From Streptomyces peucetius (lineage in GTDB: Bacteria > Actinomycetota > Actinomycetes > Streptomycetales > Streptomycetaceae): a DNA stretch of 64,000 nucleotides. Of the stretch, positions 36,437 to 45,051 are shown in pieces; the first letter of the stretch is position 1; each line of letters opens with the position of its first letter. The notes below the pieces were generated by a model, which was not told the DNA's origin, ran no database searches, and saw only the letters and a program-made list of their open reading frames with translations. The stretch spans positions 1,426,001-1,490,000 of the forward strand of contig NZ_CP107567.1 of NCBI RefSeq assembly GCF_025854275.1, written 5' to 3'. The translations under genes and the position numbers were made by a program.

Positions 36437-37912
36437 ATGGCCGACGGCACCACATCGCGCACCCCGTCCACCGCTCCCCCGTCGTCCGAGCCCCGAGGGG
36501 CCGAAGGGGACGCCTATCTGAACCGGCGCACCCTGCGCAGAGGCAGCGCCGGCTGGCTGCTGCTGACCGGCCTCGGCGTCGCGTACGTCGTCTCCGGCGA
36601 CTTCTCCGGCTGGAACATCGGACTCTCCAAGGGCGGCTTCGGCGGGCTCGCCGTCGCCCTCGTCCTGATGGGCGCGATGTACGCCTGTCTGGTCTTCGCG
36701 CTCGCCGAGCTGTCCGCGATCCTGCCCACCGCGGGCGGCGGCTACGGCTTCGCCCGACGCGCGCTCGGCCCGTGGGGCGGCTTCCTCACCGGCACCGCCA
36801 TCCTCATCGAGTACATCCTCGCGCCCGCCGCGATCTCCATCTTCATCGGCGACTACGTCGAATCACTGGGGCTCTTCGGCCTGGAATCCGGCTGGCCGGT
36901 CTATCTGGCCTGCTTCGCGGTCTTCATCGGCATCCACCTCTGGGGTGTCGGCGAGGCACTGCGCTTCAGCCTGGTGGTGACCGCGATCGCGGTCGCGGCA
37001 CTGCTGATCTTCGCGGTGGGTGCGTTCACCGAGTTCAGCGCCGGCGGCCTCGACGACATCCCCGTCGACACAGAGGCGTTCGGAGCGAGCTCCTGGCTGC
37101 CGTTCGGCCTGCTGGGGATCTGGGCCGCGTTCCCGTTCGGCATGTGGTTCTTCCTCGGTGTCGAGGGCGTGCCGCTCGCCGCGGAGGAGGCGAAGGACCC
37201 GGTGCGGTCCATGCCGAAGGCGCTGTCGATCTCCATGGGGATCCTGGTGCTGCTCGCGCTGCTGACCTTCTTCGCGGCGAGCGGCGCCCGCGGTTCCGCC
37301 GCCATCCAGGAGGCCGGCAACCCGCTGGTGGTCGCGCTGCAGGGCGACGGCGACCCGACCGCGCTGAGCCGCTTCGTCAACTACGCGGGCCTCGCGGGTC
37401 TGGTGGCGTCCTTCTTCTCCCTGATCTACGCGGGCTCCCGGCAGCTCTTCGCCCTCTCACGCGCCGGGTACCTGCCGCGCTTCCTGTCCCTGACCAGCCG
37501 CCGCAAGTCCCCCTATCTCGGGCTGCTGATCCCCGGCGCGATCGGCTTCGCGCTCGCGGCGGGCACCGGGAACGGCGCGCGGATGCTGAACATCGCCGTC
37601 TTCGGTGCGACGATCAGCTACGCGCTGATGGCTCTGTCGCACATCGTCCTGCGGCGCCGCGAGCCGGAGCTGCCGCGTCCGTACCGCACGCCGGGTGGTG
37701 TCGTCACCTCGTCGGTCGCCTTCGTGCTGGCACTGTCGGCGCTGGTGGCCACGTTCCTGGTGGACAAGGACGCGGCGTTCATGGCACTCGGCGTGTACGC
37801 CGTGGCACTCGCCTACTTCGCGCTCTACAGCCGCCATCGTCTGGTGGCACGGGCACCGGAGGAGGAGTTCGCGGCGCTGGCGGCCGCGGAGGCCGAACTG
37901 GAACGCAAGTAG
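36437..37912 (+). CDS. APC-family permease, ethanolamine-permease type
   Basis: A 491-residue membrane protein with about twelve helices of the APC fold. GVAYVVSGDFSGWNIGLSKG at TM1 is characteristic of ethanolamine permeases. The family continues with ILPTAGGGYGFARRALGPWG at TM3 and GVEGVPLAAEEAKDPVRSMP after TM6. Cytoplasmic N-terminal 25 residues are Ser/Pro-rich. ATG with a CAGGAG-like site upstream. It follows the FadR-type regulator and precedes a gamma-glutamyl hydrolase by 47 bp. Import of ethanolamine for the ligase is the natural reading. Confidence 0.92.
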   Translation: MADGTTSRTPSTAPPSSEPRGAEGDAYLNRRTLRRGSAGWLLLTGLGVAYVVSGDFSGWNIGLSKGGFGGLAVALVLMGAMYACLVFALAELSAILPTAGGGYGFARRALGPWGGFLTGTAILIEYILAPAAISIFIGDYVESLGLFGLESGWPVYLACFAVFIGIHLWGVGEALRFSLVVTAIAVAALLIFAVGAFTEFSAGGLDDIPVDTEAFGASSWLPFGLLGIWAAFPFGMWFFLGVEGVPLAAEEAKDPVRSMPKALSISMGILVLLALLTFFAASGARGSAAIQEAGNPLVVALQGDGDPTALSRFVNYAGLAGLVASFFSLIYAGSRQLFALSRAGYLPRFLSLTSRRKSPYLGLLIPGAIGFALAAGTGNGARMLNIAVFGATISYALMALSHIVLRRREPELPRPYRTPGGVVTSSVAFVLALSALVATFLVDKDAAFMALGVYAVALAYFALYSRHRLVARAPEEEFAALAAAEAELERK

Positions 37913-37959
37913 CGGGAACCCGAGCAGCGGGAACGGAAGCGGAGAGAGGCGTTGTCGTC

Positions 37960-38649
37960 GTGTCGCAGCCACTGATCGGGGTCAGTACGTACTGGGAGGC
38001 GGCCGCGCGGTGGGGCGTATGGGAGCTGCCCGCCGCGCTGCTGCCGGCCGGGTATCCCCGCCTCGTCCAGGCGGCGGGCGGCCTCGCGGCGATGCTTCCG
38101 CCGGACGAGCCGTCCCTTGCCGAGTCCGTCGTGGCCCGCCTCGACGGAATCGTCGTCGCGGGCGGCCCGGACGTGGCACCGGAGCGGTACGGCTCCGAGC
38201 GCGATCCCCGCACGGGGCCGCCGGCGCCTGAACGGGACGCCTGGGAGCTGGCGCTGATCCGTGCGGCCCTCGCGTCCGGGACACCGCTGCTCGGCATCTG
38301 CCGCGGCATGCAACTGCTGAACGTCGCACTCGGCGGGACGCTGGTGCAGCACCTCGACGGCCACGCCGAGAGCGTCGGCGCCTTCGGCACGCACCCGGTG
38401 AAGCCGGTGCCGGGCACGCTGTACGGCTCACTGGTCCCGGAGACGTCCGAGGTCCCGACGTACCACCACCAGTCCGTGGACCGGCTGGGACGGGGTCTTG
38501 TGGCGAGCGCGTACGCGGAGGACGGGACGGTGGAGGCGGTGGAGGCGGGGGCAGCGGGGGCGGGCTGGGTGCTGGGGGTGCAGTGGCACCCGGAGATGGG
38601 GACGGACCGGCGGGTGATGACGGGCCTCGTGGACGCGGCGCGCACGTAG
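37960..38649 (+). CDS. Gamma-glutamyl-gamma-aminobutyrate hydrolase family (PuuD-like class-I amidotransferase fold)
   Basis: A 229-residue cytosolic hydrolase. The catalytic triad is Cys in LLGICRGMQLLNVALGG (about residue 112) with His and Glu in VQWHPEMGTD near the C-terminus. AGGPDVAPERYG is the family oxyanion segment. PuuD-type enzymes release glutamate from gamma-glutamyl amides in the polyamine pathway; here the equivalent step would free glycine (or the oxidised amine) and glutamate. GTG start giving MSQPLIGVSTYW, 47 bp after the permease. Confidence 0.92.
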   Translation: MSQPLIGVSTYWEAAARWGVWELPAALLPAGYPRLVQAAGGLAAMLPPDEPSLAESVVARLDGIVVAGGPDVAPERYGSERDPRTGPPAPERDAWELALIRAALASGTPLLGICRGMQLLNVALGGTLVQHLDGHAESVGAFGTHPVKPVPGTLYGSLVPETSEVPTYHHQSVDRLGRGLVASAYAEDGTVEAVEAGAAGAGWVLGVQWHPEMGTDRRVMTGLVDAART

Positions 38650-38669
38650 CGCTGCGCGGAGCCGTTTCC

Positions 38670-38730
38670 CCTCCCCGCCCCTTTCCGAAACCGGGGGCTC
38701 CGCCCCCGGTTTCGGAAAGGGGCGGGGAGG
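38670..38730. terminator. 61-bp near-perfect palindrome (29-bp arms) between convergent genes
   Basis: Arms 38670-38698 and 38702-38730 are perfectly complementary over 29 bp with a TCC loop. It sits 20 bp after the hydrolase stop and 60 bp from the end of the convergent LysR gene. Its flank matches the dispersed repeat family (CCCGCCCCTT). Acts most likely as a bidirectional terminator and would form a cruciform or long hairpin. Confidence 0.8.
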
Positions 38731-38790
38731 CGACAAGCCCGCCGCAGGCGCCACCCACCCGCACCCGCACCGCCCCGCGCCACCCCCACG

Positions 38791-39711
38791 TCACCCCCGC
38801 GTCAGCCCCAGCAGGTCCCGCGCCGGCCCCGTCGGCCGCTGGGCGTGCGGCCAGACCGCCCGCAGGTCGCGTTCGAGGGCCACGCCCTCCACCGGCACCC
38901 GCGTCAGACGGCGCGAGGACAGCTCCTCGGTCACCGCGAGCTCGCTCAGGACCGCCGGCCCCGCCCCGCTCACGGCCGCCGCCTTCACCGCCGTGGTGGA
39001 GGCGAGTTCCATCAGCGGGGCGGAGAGCCCGCCGTACCGGGAAAGCGCCGAGTCGAGCACCTGCCGGGTACCGGATCCCCGTTCCCGCAGCACCAGCGGC
39101 GTCCTGGCCAGTTCCTCCGGTGTCAGGGGGGCCCGGCGCCGCCGGGCCCACGCATGGCCGGGGGCGGCGACGACGAACAGCCGGTCGTGGCCGATGACCG
39201 TGCCGTCCAGGCCGTCGGGGACGGAGAGGCCCTCGACGAAGCCCAGGTCGGCCTCGCCGGACAGCAGCCGTTCCGCCACCGCCGACGAGTTGCCCGCGAT
39301 CAGCGAGACCGCCGTGTCGGGGCGGTCCGCACGCAGCGCGATCAGCCACCCGGGCAGCAGGTACTCGGCGATCGTCATGCTCGCCGCGACCCGCAGCCGC
39401 GAGTCGCGGCGGCCCCGCAGCGCCTGGGCGCCCGCGTCGAACGCCTCCGCCGCCTCCACGATCCGCCGGGCCCAGTCGGTTACCAGGGCGCCCGCCTCGG
39501 TCAGCCGGGAACCGCGCGGGGAGCGGTCGACGAGGGCGACGCCCAACTGGCGTTCCATCGAGCGGATGCGGCTGCTCGCGGCGGGCTGGGTGATGCCGAC
39601 CTCGCGGGCCGCCCGTCCGAGGCTTCCGTGCCGGGCCACCGCGAGCAGCAGTTCCAGCGCCCCCAGGTCGGGCACCCGGTGGGTCAGCGGCACACGCGGC
39701 TCTTCGCTCAT
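38791..39711 (-). CDS. LysR-family regulator
   Basis: A 306-residue regulator. The winged helix is at residues 15-75 (LELLLAVARHGSLGRAAREV, then QPAASSRIRSMERQLGVALV). The C-terminal effector domain includes LRVAASMTIAEYLLPGWLI and the VLRERGSGTRQVLDSAL site typical of CysB/CbbR-like binding domains. It is divergent from a TDT exporter gene 70 bp away, a recurrent LysR-TehA arrangement. Its ATG lies inside a CATAAG/CTTATG dyad with TAAGCT as a possible -10 six bases upstream, so the mRNA may be leaderless and self-repressed. Confidence 0.92.
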   Translation of the reverse strand: MSEEPRVPLTHRVPDLGALELLLAVARHGSLGRAAREVGITQPAASSRIRSMERQLGVALVDRSPRGSRLTEAGALVTDWARRIVEAAEAFDAGAQALRGRRDSRLRVAASMTIAEYLLPGWLIALRADRPDTAVSLIAGNSSAVAERLLSGEADLGFVEGLSVPDGLDGTVIGHDRLFVVAAPGHAWARRRRAPLTPEELARTPLVLRERGSGTRQVLDSALSRYGGLSAPLMELASTTAVKAAAVSGAGPAVLSELAVTEELSSRRLTRVPVEGVALERDLRAVWPHAQRPTGPARDLLGLTRG

Positions 39712-39725
39712 AAGACCAGCTTATG
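39709..39725. promoter_or_regulatory. LysR-type operator overlapping the regulator start
   Basis: CATAAG-ACCAG-CTTATG is a perfect 6-bp dyad and fits the LysR T-N11-A rule (ATAAG-N5-CTTAT). It covers the LysR start codon and likely -10, and lies about 57 bp before the TDT gene. Confidence 0.65.
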
Positions 39726-39781
39726 AGGCGATAGGGGCGAGGTCCCTGGTGGGGGCGGGTGCCCTCGGCGAACGTGAGGCC

Positions 39782-40924
39782 ATGGTCACCGCCGTACAGC
39801 CTCTCCCCCGCACTCCCGGGCCGGCCCGGACCGCCGGCGCGCCCGCGTCCGCGCCCCGTCTGCCGTCGCTCCGGCATCTCGGCCCGAACTGGTACGCCGC
39901 CGTCATGGGGACGGCGATCGTCGCCGGCGCCGGGGTCGCGCTGCCGGTGGACGTCCCCGGTCTGCGGGCGGCGTGCACGGGAGTCTGGGCGCTGTCCGCG
40001 GTACTGCTGGCCGTCGTGCTCACCGCCCGGGCGGCGCACTGGGTCCACCACCGGGACCAGGCCCGTGCTCATCTTCTCGACCCCGCCGTGGCCCCGTTCT
40101 ACGGCTGTCTGTCGATGGCGCTGCTGGCCGTCGGCGGCGGCACGCTCACGCTCGGCGCGGACGTGGTGGGCGAAGGTCCCGCGACCACGGCGGGGTTCGC
40201 GCTGTTCGGCGCGGGGACGTTCGTCGGCCTGGTGACCGCCGTCGCCGTGCCGTACCTGATGGTCGTACGGCACCGGCTCACGCCGGGCAGCGCGTCGCCG
40301 GTGTGGCTGCTGCCGGTCGTCGCCCCGATGGTGTCCGCGTCGACCGGGCCGCTGCTGGTGCCGCATCTGCCGCCCGGCCAGTGGCGGGAGGCGATGCTGC
40401 TCGCGAGCTACACGATGTTCGGCCTGAGTCTGCTGGCCACGATGCTCGTCCTGCCGGTGGTCTTCGCGCGGCTGGTGCACCACGGCCCGCTGCCGCTCGC
40501 GCTGACCCCGTCGCTGTTCCTCGTCCTCGGCCCGCTCGGCCAGTCGACGACCGCCGTGCACAAGCTGGCGGACGTCGCGCCGGAGGCGATCGAGGCGGCG
40601 TACGCGTCGGCGCTGGGCGCGCTGGCCCTGGTCCACGGTGTGCCGGTGATGGGGTTCGCCCTGCTGTGGCTGGCGCTCGCGGCGGCGATGGTGCTGCGGG
40701 CGGCCCGGCGCGGCATGCCGTTCACGATGGGCTGGTGGGCGTTCACCTTCCCGGTGGGCACGTGCGTGACCGGCGCGGGGGCGCTCGCGGAGCGGACGGG
40801 TCTGGTGGCCTACGCGTGGCTGTCCGTCGGGCTCTACGCGTTCCTCGTCACGGCGTGGGCGGTGGCCGCGGCGCTCACCGTGCGGGGTCTGCTGTGCCGG
40901 GAGCTGCTCGCCGCGCCCCGCTGA
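39782..40924 (+). CDS. TDT-family (TehA/SLAC-like) transporter
   Basis: A 380-residue membrane protein with ten predicted helices. GPNWYAAVMGTAIVAGAGVA at the first helix is the signature of tellurite-resistance/dicarboxylate transporters, and GPLGQSTTAVHKLADVAPEA marks the seventh. Related proteins export sulphite or move C4-dicarboxylates. GAGG lies just upstream of the ATG. Its 3' end overlaps the convergent metal-receptor-like gene by 50 bp. Control by the divergent LysR protein is likely. Confidence 0.9.
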   Translation: MVTAVQPLPRTPGPARTAGAPASAPRLPSLRHLGPNWYAAVMGTAIVAGAGVALPVDVPGLRAACTGVWALSAVLLAVVLTARAAHWVHHRDQARAHLLDPAVAPFYGCLSMALLAVGGGTLTLGADVVGEGPATTAGFALFGAGTFVGLVTAVAVPYLMVVRHRLTPGSASPVWLLPVVAPMVSASTGPLLVPHLPPGQWREAMLLASYTMFGLSLLATMLVLPVVFARLVHHGPLPLALTPSLFLVLGPLGQSTTAVHKLADVAPEAIEAAYASALGALALVHGVPVMGFALLWLALAAAMVLRAARRGMPFTMGWWAFTFPVGTCVTGAGALAERTGLVAYAWLSVGLYAFLVTAWAVAAALTVRGLLCRELLAAPR

Positions 40925-41621
40925 GCGCCGCGCCGAGCATCGCGGGCGCGCGGACGAGGGAGGGCCCGTACCAGGTCAGGTACCGCCCGTCGACGAGCGC
41001 GGCGGGCAGGCCGGGGAAGGCTTCCGGGCCGTCGTCGGCGGTGAAGCGGTACGGCTCGTCGGGCAGGACGACGGCCTCGGCGCCGCTCGCCCGCAGTTCG
41101 TCCAGCGGGATGCGCGGGTAGCGCTCGGTGTGTCCGGCGTACACGTTGACGACGCCGAGGCGGGCGAGCACGTCGCCGGCGAAGGTGTCGCGTCCGAGCA
41201 CCATCCACGGCCGGCGCCATACGGGCACCACGGCCCGCAGCTCCGGCAGGGATTCGACCGCCGCCCACGCCTCCTGCGCCTCGTCGAGCCAGCGCGGCCG
41301 GGCGAGGGCACATCCGGTCACGAGCACCCGCTCCAGCTCGCGGAACGCCTGGTCGAGGCCCCGTACCTCGGTGACCAGCACCTCGGCGCCCGCCTCGCGC
41401 AGCGCGGTCAGGTCGGGCTCACGGTTCTCCTCCTCGTTGGCGATCACCCGGTCGGGCCGCAGTGCCAGCACCGCCGCCACGTCCGGGTTCTTGGTGCCGC
41501 CGATCCGCCGGGCGTCGAGACCGGGCGGACGGCTGCACCAGTCGGTGACGCCGACGAGGAGACCGGGCGCGGTGACGGCGATCGCCTCGGTCAGCGAGGG
41601 AACCAGGGAAACGACGCGCAC
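40875..41621 (-). CDS. Cytosolic BtuF-like helical-backbone metal receptor
   Basis: A 248-residue protein with the cobalamin/iron-receptor fold (RVVSLVPSLTEAIAVTAPGL, LRPDRVIANEEENREPDLTAL, WRRPWMVLGRDTFAGDVLAR). Unlike BtuF it has no signal peptide or lipobox, so it is probably cytosolic. Ligand could be a corrinoid or another metal chelate; not predictable. It lies nine bp downstream of the XRE-cupin gene and is probably co-transcribed. Its end overlaps the TDT gene from the other strand. Confidence 0.85.
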   Translation of the reverse strand: MRVVSLVPSLTEAIAVTAPGLLVGVTDWCSRPPGLDARRIGGTKNPDVAAVLALRPDRVIANEEENREPDLTALREAGAEVLVTEVRGLDQAFRELERVLVTGCALARPRWLDEAQEAWAAVESLPELRAVVPVWRRPWMVLGRDTFAGDVLARLGVVNVYAGHTERYPRIPLDELRASGAEAVVLPDEPYRFTADDGPEAFPGLPAALVDGRYLTWYGPSLVRAPAMLGAALSGARRAAPGTADPAR

Positions 41622-41630
41622 GGGGCCGCC

Positions 41631-42224
41631 TCAGCCGCGCGGGTCGCTGGTCGTGGCGATGTACTCGGAGACCGCGACGACGAGGATGCGGGTGTCCGGC
41701 GTGGTGGCGCGCCAGCGGTGCCGTACGCCGCCGGACAGGAAGAGCGCGTCGCCGGGGCCCAGCCGGTAGGCCCGGCCCTCCGCCTCGACCTCGACGGCGC
41801 CGTCCGCGACGTACAGCAGCTCGTCGTTGCGGTGCTCGAACTCGCGGCCGGTCTCCTGTTCGCCGGTGAACTCCAGCGCGTTCAGCTGGTGCCGCCCGCG
41901 CACCAGGGCGCGGATGCCGTCGGTGGGACCGGAGGAACGGGCATCGTCACCGGCGCGCACGAGGTCGACGGTGCGTCCCGCGTCGGAGGCGGCGAGCAGC
42001 CGCTGCGCGGTGGTGTCGAGGGCGTCGGCGACCCGCTGGAGGGAGCGCATGCTGGGCCGGGCCCGCTCGTTCTCGATCTGGCTGAGGAAGGGCACGGAGA
42101 GTCCGCTGCGGGCGGCGACGGCGGCCAGTGTGAGGCCGAGGTTCCTGCGGCGTTTGCGCACGGCCGCGCCCACCCGGAGAGGTTCTTCCCTCTCCTTGGT
42201 GTCCTTCGCGTCCTTCGCGTCCAT
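41631..42224 (-). CDS. XRE helix-turn-helix regulator with cupin domain
   Basis: A 197-residue regulator. Helix-turn-helix at about 18-75 (LGLTLAAVAARSGLSVPFLS, QIENERARPSMRSLQRVADA). The C-terminal cupin (about 115-190) has GREFEHRNDELLYVADGAVE and LGPGDALFLSGGVRHRWRA, with histidines for metal. Such regulators sense small polar metabolites. The N-terminus MDAKDAKDTKEREE comes from a short DNA repeat. Leads a two-gene unit with the metal-receptor-like gene. Confidence 0.92.
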   Translation of the reverse strand: MDAKDAKDTKEREEPLRVGAAVRKRRRNLGLTLAAVAARSGLSVPFLSQIENERARPSMRSLQRVADALDTTAQRLLAASDAGRTVDLVRAGDDARSSGPTDGIRALVRGRHQLNALEFTGEQETGREFEHRNDELLYVADGAVEVEAEGRAYRLGPGDALFLSGGVRHRWRATTPDTRILVVAVSEYIATTSDPRG

Positions 42225-42344
42225 GGGCCGGGCTCCCCTCCCCTGGGTCCTGTCTCACCATACGCATCATCGGTCCAGCCGTACTCGACAAGCGCGTGAG
42301 CAAAGGCCTCCGAGGGGGCCGGAGGGACGCGGACAGGTACCGGA

Positions 42345-42383
42345 AAGGGGTGGATCCCGCCGTATCGGCCGGATCCACCCCTT
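42345..42383 (-). terminator. Terminator of the betaine-type transporter operon
   Basis: Perfect 13-bp arms AAGGGGTGGATCC / GGATCCACCCCTT with a GCCG-TAT-CGGC inner stem, about 45 bp after the transporter stop on the minus strand, followed by TTTCC. Confidence 0.75.
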
Positions 42384-42426
42384 CGCGTGAGGGCCCGGGG
42401 CTCGTGTCCGCACGGGCCCCGGCGGG

Positions 42427-45051
42427 CTACCGCGGTGCGATCTCGTCCGCGATGCCCGGGTTCTGCTCCATCCAGGCCTTGACGGCCTCCTCCTCGTGTC
42501 CCGTGCCGTACTTCTGGATCTCGTTCTCCAGTCCGGCGAGCTGCTTCTCGTCGAGCTTGAAGTCCTTGAACCACTTCGTGAGCTGCGGGTACTGCCGGGG
42601 GAAGTTCTTGGAGGCGACGGTGTGGATCTCGTCGCCCCCGCCGAAGGACTTCTTCGGGTCGGCGAGCTTGGTCAGCTCGTACTCGCTGTAGGCCCAGTGC
42701 GGGGTCCACAGCATGACCGCGATCGGCTCCTTCTTGGCGTACGAGCGCTTCAGCTCCGCGAGCATGCCCGGGGTTGAGCTGTCGACGACCTCGAACTCGC
42801 CCTCGAGACCGTAGTCCGGCAGGACCTTGTTCTTGAGGATGTTCATGGTCTCGGTGCCGGGCTCGATGCCGACGATGCGGCCCTTGAACTCGTCGCCGCG
42901 GCCCTTGAGGTCGGCCAGGGAGTCGACCCCGTCGACGTACGAGGGCACTGCGAGTTCCAGGGACGTGGGCCCGTACCAGGCGCCGAGGTCGGTGAGCCGG
43001 TCACCGTACTTGTCCCAGTACTTCTTCTGCGTGATCGGCAGCCAGCCGTCGAACTGCACGTCGATCTGGCCGCGGGAGAGCGCGGTGTACATCGGGCCGA
43101 CCTCGAACTGCTTGAGGTTCATCGTGTAGCCGCGCTCCTCGAGGACCGCCTTCCACAGGTAGGTGGCGGCGATGTCCTCCTCCCACGGGAACCAGGCGAC
43201 GTTCAGGGGACGGTCGCGCTCGTCCTTGCCGCCCTTGCCCGCCGTGCCGCTCCGGTCCACCGGAGCCCACTTGCCGGCGAGGTCCGGGTTCTCCTTCAGC
43301 CAGGCGCGGACGGCTTCCTGCTCCTTGCCCTTGCCCGTCTCCTGGATCTTCGCCTCGAGACCGGTGAGCTGCTCCTCGGTCATCTTGAAGTCGTTCAGCC
43401 ACTTGCCGACCTGGGGGAACTCCTCGGAGAAGCCCTTGCGCGCGAGGGTGTGCACACCGTCGCCCTTGCCCCAGGAGCCCTTGGGATCCTTGAGCTTCTT
43501 CAGGTCGTAGGTGCTGTACGCCCAGTGCGGCGACCACAGGGTGGTGACGATGGGCTCCTTCTTGTCGTACGCGCGCTTCAGCTCGGCCAGCATGCCGGGC
43601 GTGGAGCCGTCGACGACCTTGTACTCGCCCTCGAGGCCGTAGTCCTTCAGGACCTTGTCCTTGAGGATGCCCATCATCCCGGCGCTCGGCTCGATGCCGA
43701 TGATCCGGCCGTCGAACTCCTCCGACCTGCCCTTGAGGTCCTCGAGGGAGTCGACGCCCTTCATGTAGGCGGGGACGGACAGCTCGAGCGAGGTGGGGCC
43801 GTACCAGGAGCCCAGGTCCTCGAGCTTGTCCTGGTACTTCTCCATGTACGAGGCGTGGGTGACCGGCAGCCAGGCGTCGGTCTGGAAGTCGATCTGCCCG
43901 CCTGCGAGTCCGGTGTAGAGCGAACCGGCCTCCAGCTGCTTGGTGTCGACCTCGAAGCCGCGCTGCTCCAGCAGCTCCTTCCACAGGAAGGTGGAGGCGA
44001 TGCCCTCGTCCCACGGGATGTAGCCGATGGAGACCTTCTTGCCGTCCCCGATCCTCGACGCGTCCGCGGCGGTGTCCGACCTGTCGCCGCCGAACATGTT
44101 CATGCCGCCTGCCACGAGGGCGAGGACGACGATGCCGACGACCGCGACGGCGGGCTGCGGGCGGTGGTCCCAGATCTTCAGCCCGCCGGCCATGGCACGC
44201 GCCTTGGCGAGCGCGCGGCGGCCGAGCGGCGAGACCTGGCGGCCCAGCGCACCGGTCATCCGGTCGAGGTACATGGCGAGGATGACGATCGAGACGCCGG
44301 CCTCGAAACCGAGGCCGATGTCGACGTTGCCGATGGCCCGGTAGACGGCGCCGCCGAGGCCACCGCCGCCGACCATGCCGGCGATGACGACCATGGACAG
44401 GCCCAGCATGATGACCTGGTTGATACCGGCCATGATCGTCGGCAGGGCGAGCGGGAGCTGCACCCGGATCAGTGTGTTGCGCGGGGTGGTGCCGAAGGCC
44501 TCCGCGGCCTCGACGAGCTCCTCGTCGACCTGCCGGATACCGAGTTCGGTCATCCGTACGCCGGGCGGCAGGGCGAAGATGATCGTGGCGATGATGCCGG
44601 GGACCACGCCGACGCCGAAGAAGATGATGCCGGGGATCAGATAGACCATCGCGGGCATCGTCTGCATGAAGTCGAGCACCGGCCGGACGATCGTGCTGAC
44701 CGTCTTCGACCGCGAGGCCCAGATGCCGAGCGGAACGGCGATCGCGAGCGTCACGAGGGTGGCGACGAGCACCAGCGAAAGGGTCGACATGGCGTCGTCC
44801 CACAGTTCGACGGCGTCGATCAGCGCGAAGCCCGCGAAGGCGAGGACACCGGCGAGCAGCCCGCGCAGCCACCACGCGACGACCGCGAGGATGCCGGCGA
44901 AGAGCAGCGGCGCCGGCGCGGAGAGCGCCGCGTCGATGGCGTCGTACATTCCGGTGACGAGCGAGCTGATCGCGTCGAACAGCCAGGACAGATGGCGCTG
45001 GAGCCAGTCGACACCGCTGTCGACCCAGTCGCCGAGGGGGAGCCTAGGCAC
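42427..45051 (-). CDS. ABC importer permease fused to two tandem OpuAC-type substrate-binding domains (glycine betaine/proline type)
   Basis: An 874-residue fusion. Residues 1-305 are a ProW-like permease with five or six helices and the EAA loop around EELVEAAEAFGTTPRNTLIR. A further helix (PAVAVVGIVVLALVAGGMNM) anchors the extracellular part. Two homologous OpuAC domains follow at about 340-600 and 620-870; both contain WYGPTSLEL and ELKR(A/S)Y(D/A)KKEPI and are clearly duplicates. No lipoprotein is needed, since the receptors are tethered. Likely import of a quaternary amine osmoprotectant. GTG start overlaps the ATPase gene by eight bases. Confidence 0.95.
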   Translation of the reverse strand: MPRLPLGDWVDSGVDWLQRHLSWLFDAISSLVTGMYDAIDAALSAPAPLLFAGILAVVAWWLRGLLAGVLAFAGFALIDAVELWDDAMSTLSLVLVATLVTLAIAVPLGIWASRSKTVSTIVRPVLDFMQTMPAMVYLIPGIIFFGVGVVPGIIATIIFALPPGVRMTELGIRQVDEELVEAAEAFGTTPRNTLIRVQLPLALPTIMAGINQVIMLGLSMVVIAGMVGGGGLGGAVYRAIGNVDIGLGFEAGVSIVILAMYLDRMTGALGRQVSPLGRRALAKARAMAGGLKIWDHRPQPAVAVVGIVVLALVAGGMNMFGGDRSDTAADASRIGDGKKVSIGYIPWDEGIASTFLWKELLEQRGFEVDTKQLEAGSLYTGLAGGQIDFQTDAWLPVTHASYMEKYQDKLEDLGSWYGPTSLELSVPAYMKGVDSLEDLKGRSEEFDGRIIGIEPSAGMMGILKDKVLKDYGLEGEYKVVDGSTPGMLAELKRAYDKKEPIVTTLWSPHWAYSTYDLKKLKDPKGSWGKGDGVHTLARKGFSEEFPQVGKWLNDFKMTEEQLTGLEAKIQETGKGKEQEAVRAWLKENPDLAGKWAPVDRSGTAGKGGKDERDRPLNVAWFPWEEDIAATYLWKAVLEERGYTMNLKQFEVGPMYTALSRGQIDVQFDGWLPITQKKYWDKYGDRLTDLGAWYGPTSLELAVPSYVDGVDSLADLKGRGDEFKGRIVGIEPGTETMNILKNKVLPDYGLEGEFEVVDSSTPGMLAELKRSYAKKEPIAVMLWTPHWAYSEYELTKLADPKKSFGGGDEIHTVASKNFPRQYPQLTKWFKDFKLDEKQLAGLENEIQKYGTGHEEEAVKAWMEQNPGIADEIAPR

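Noticed and set aside
38583..40636. Long frames through the palindrome at 38.7 kb
   Set aside because: They join the reverse of LysR and TDT genes through the terminator and show no domain.
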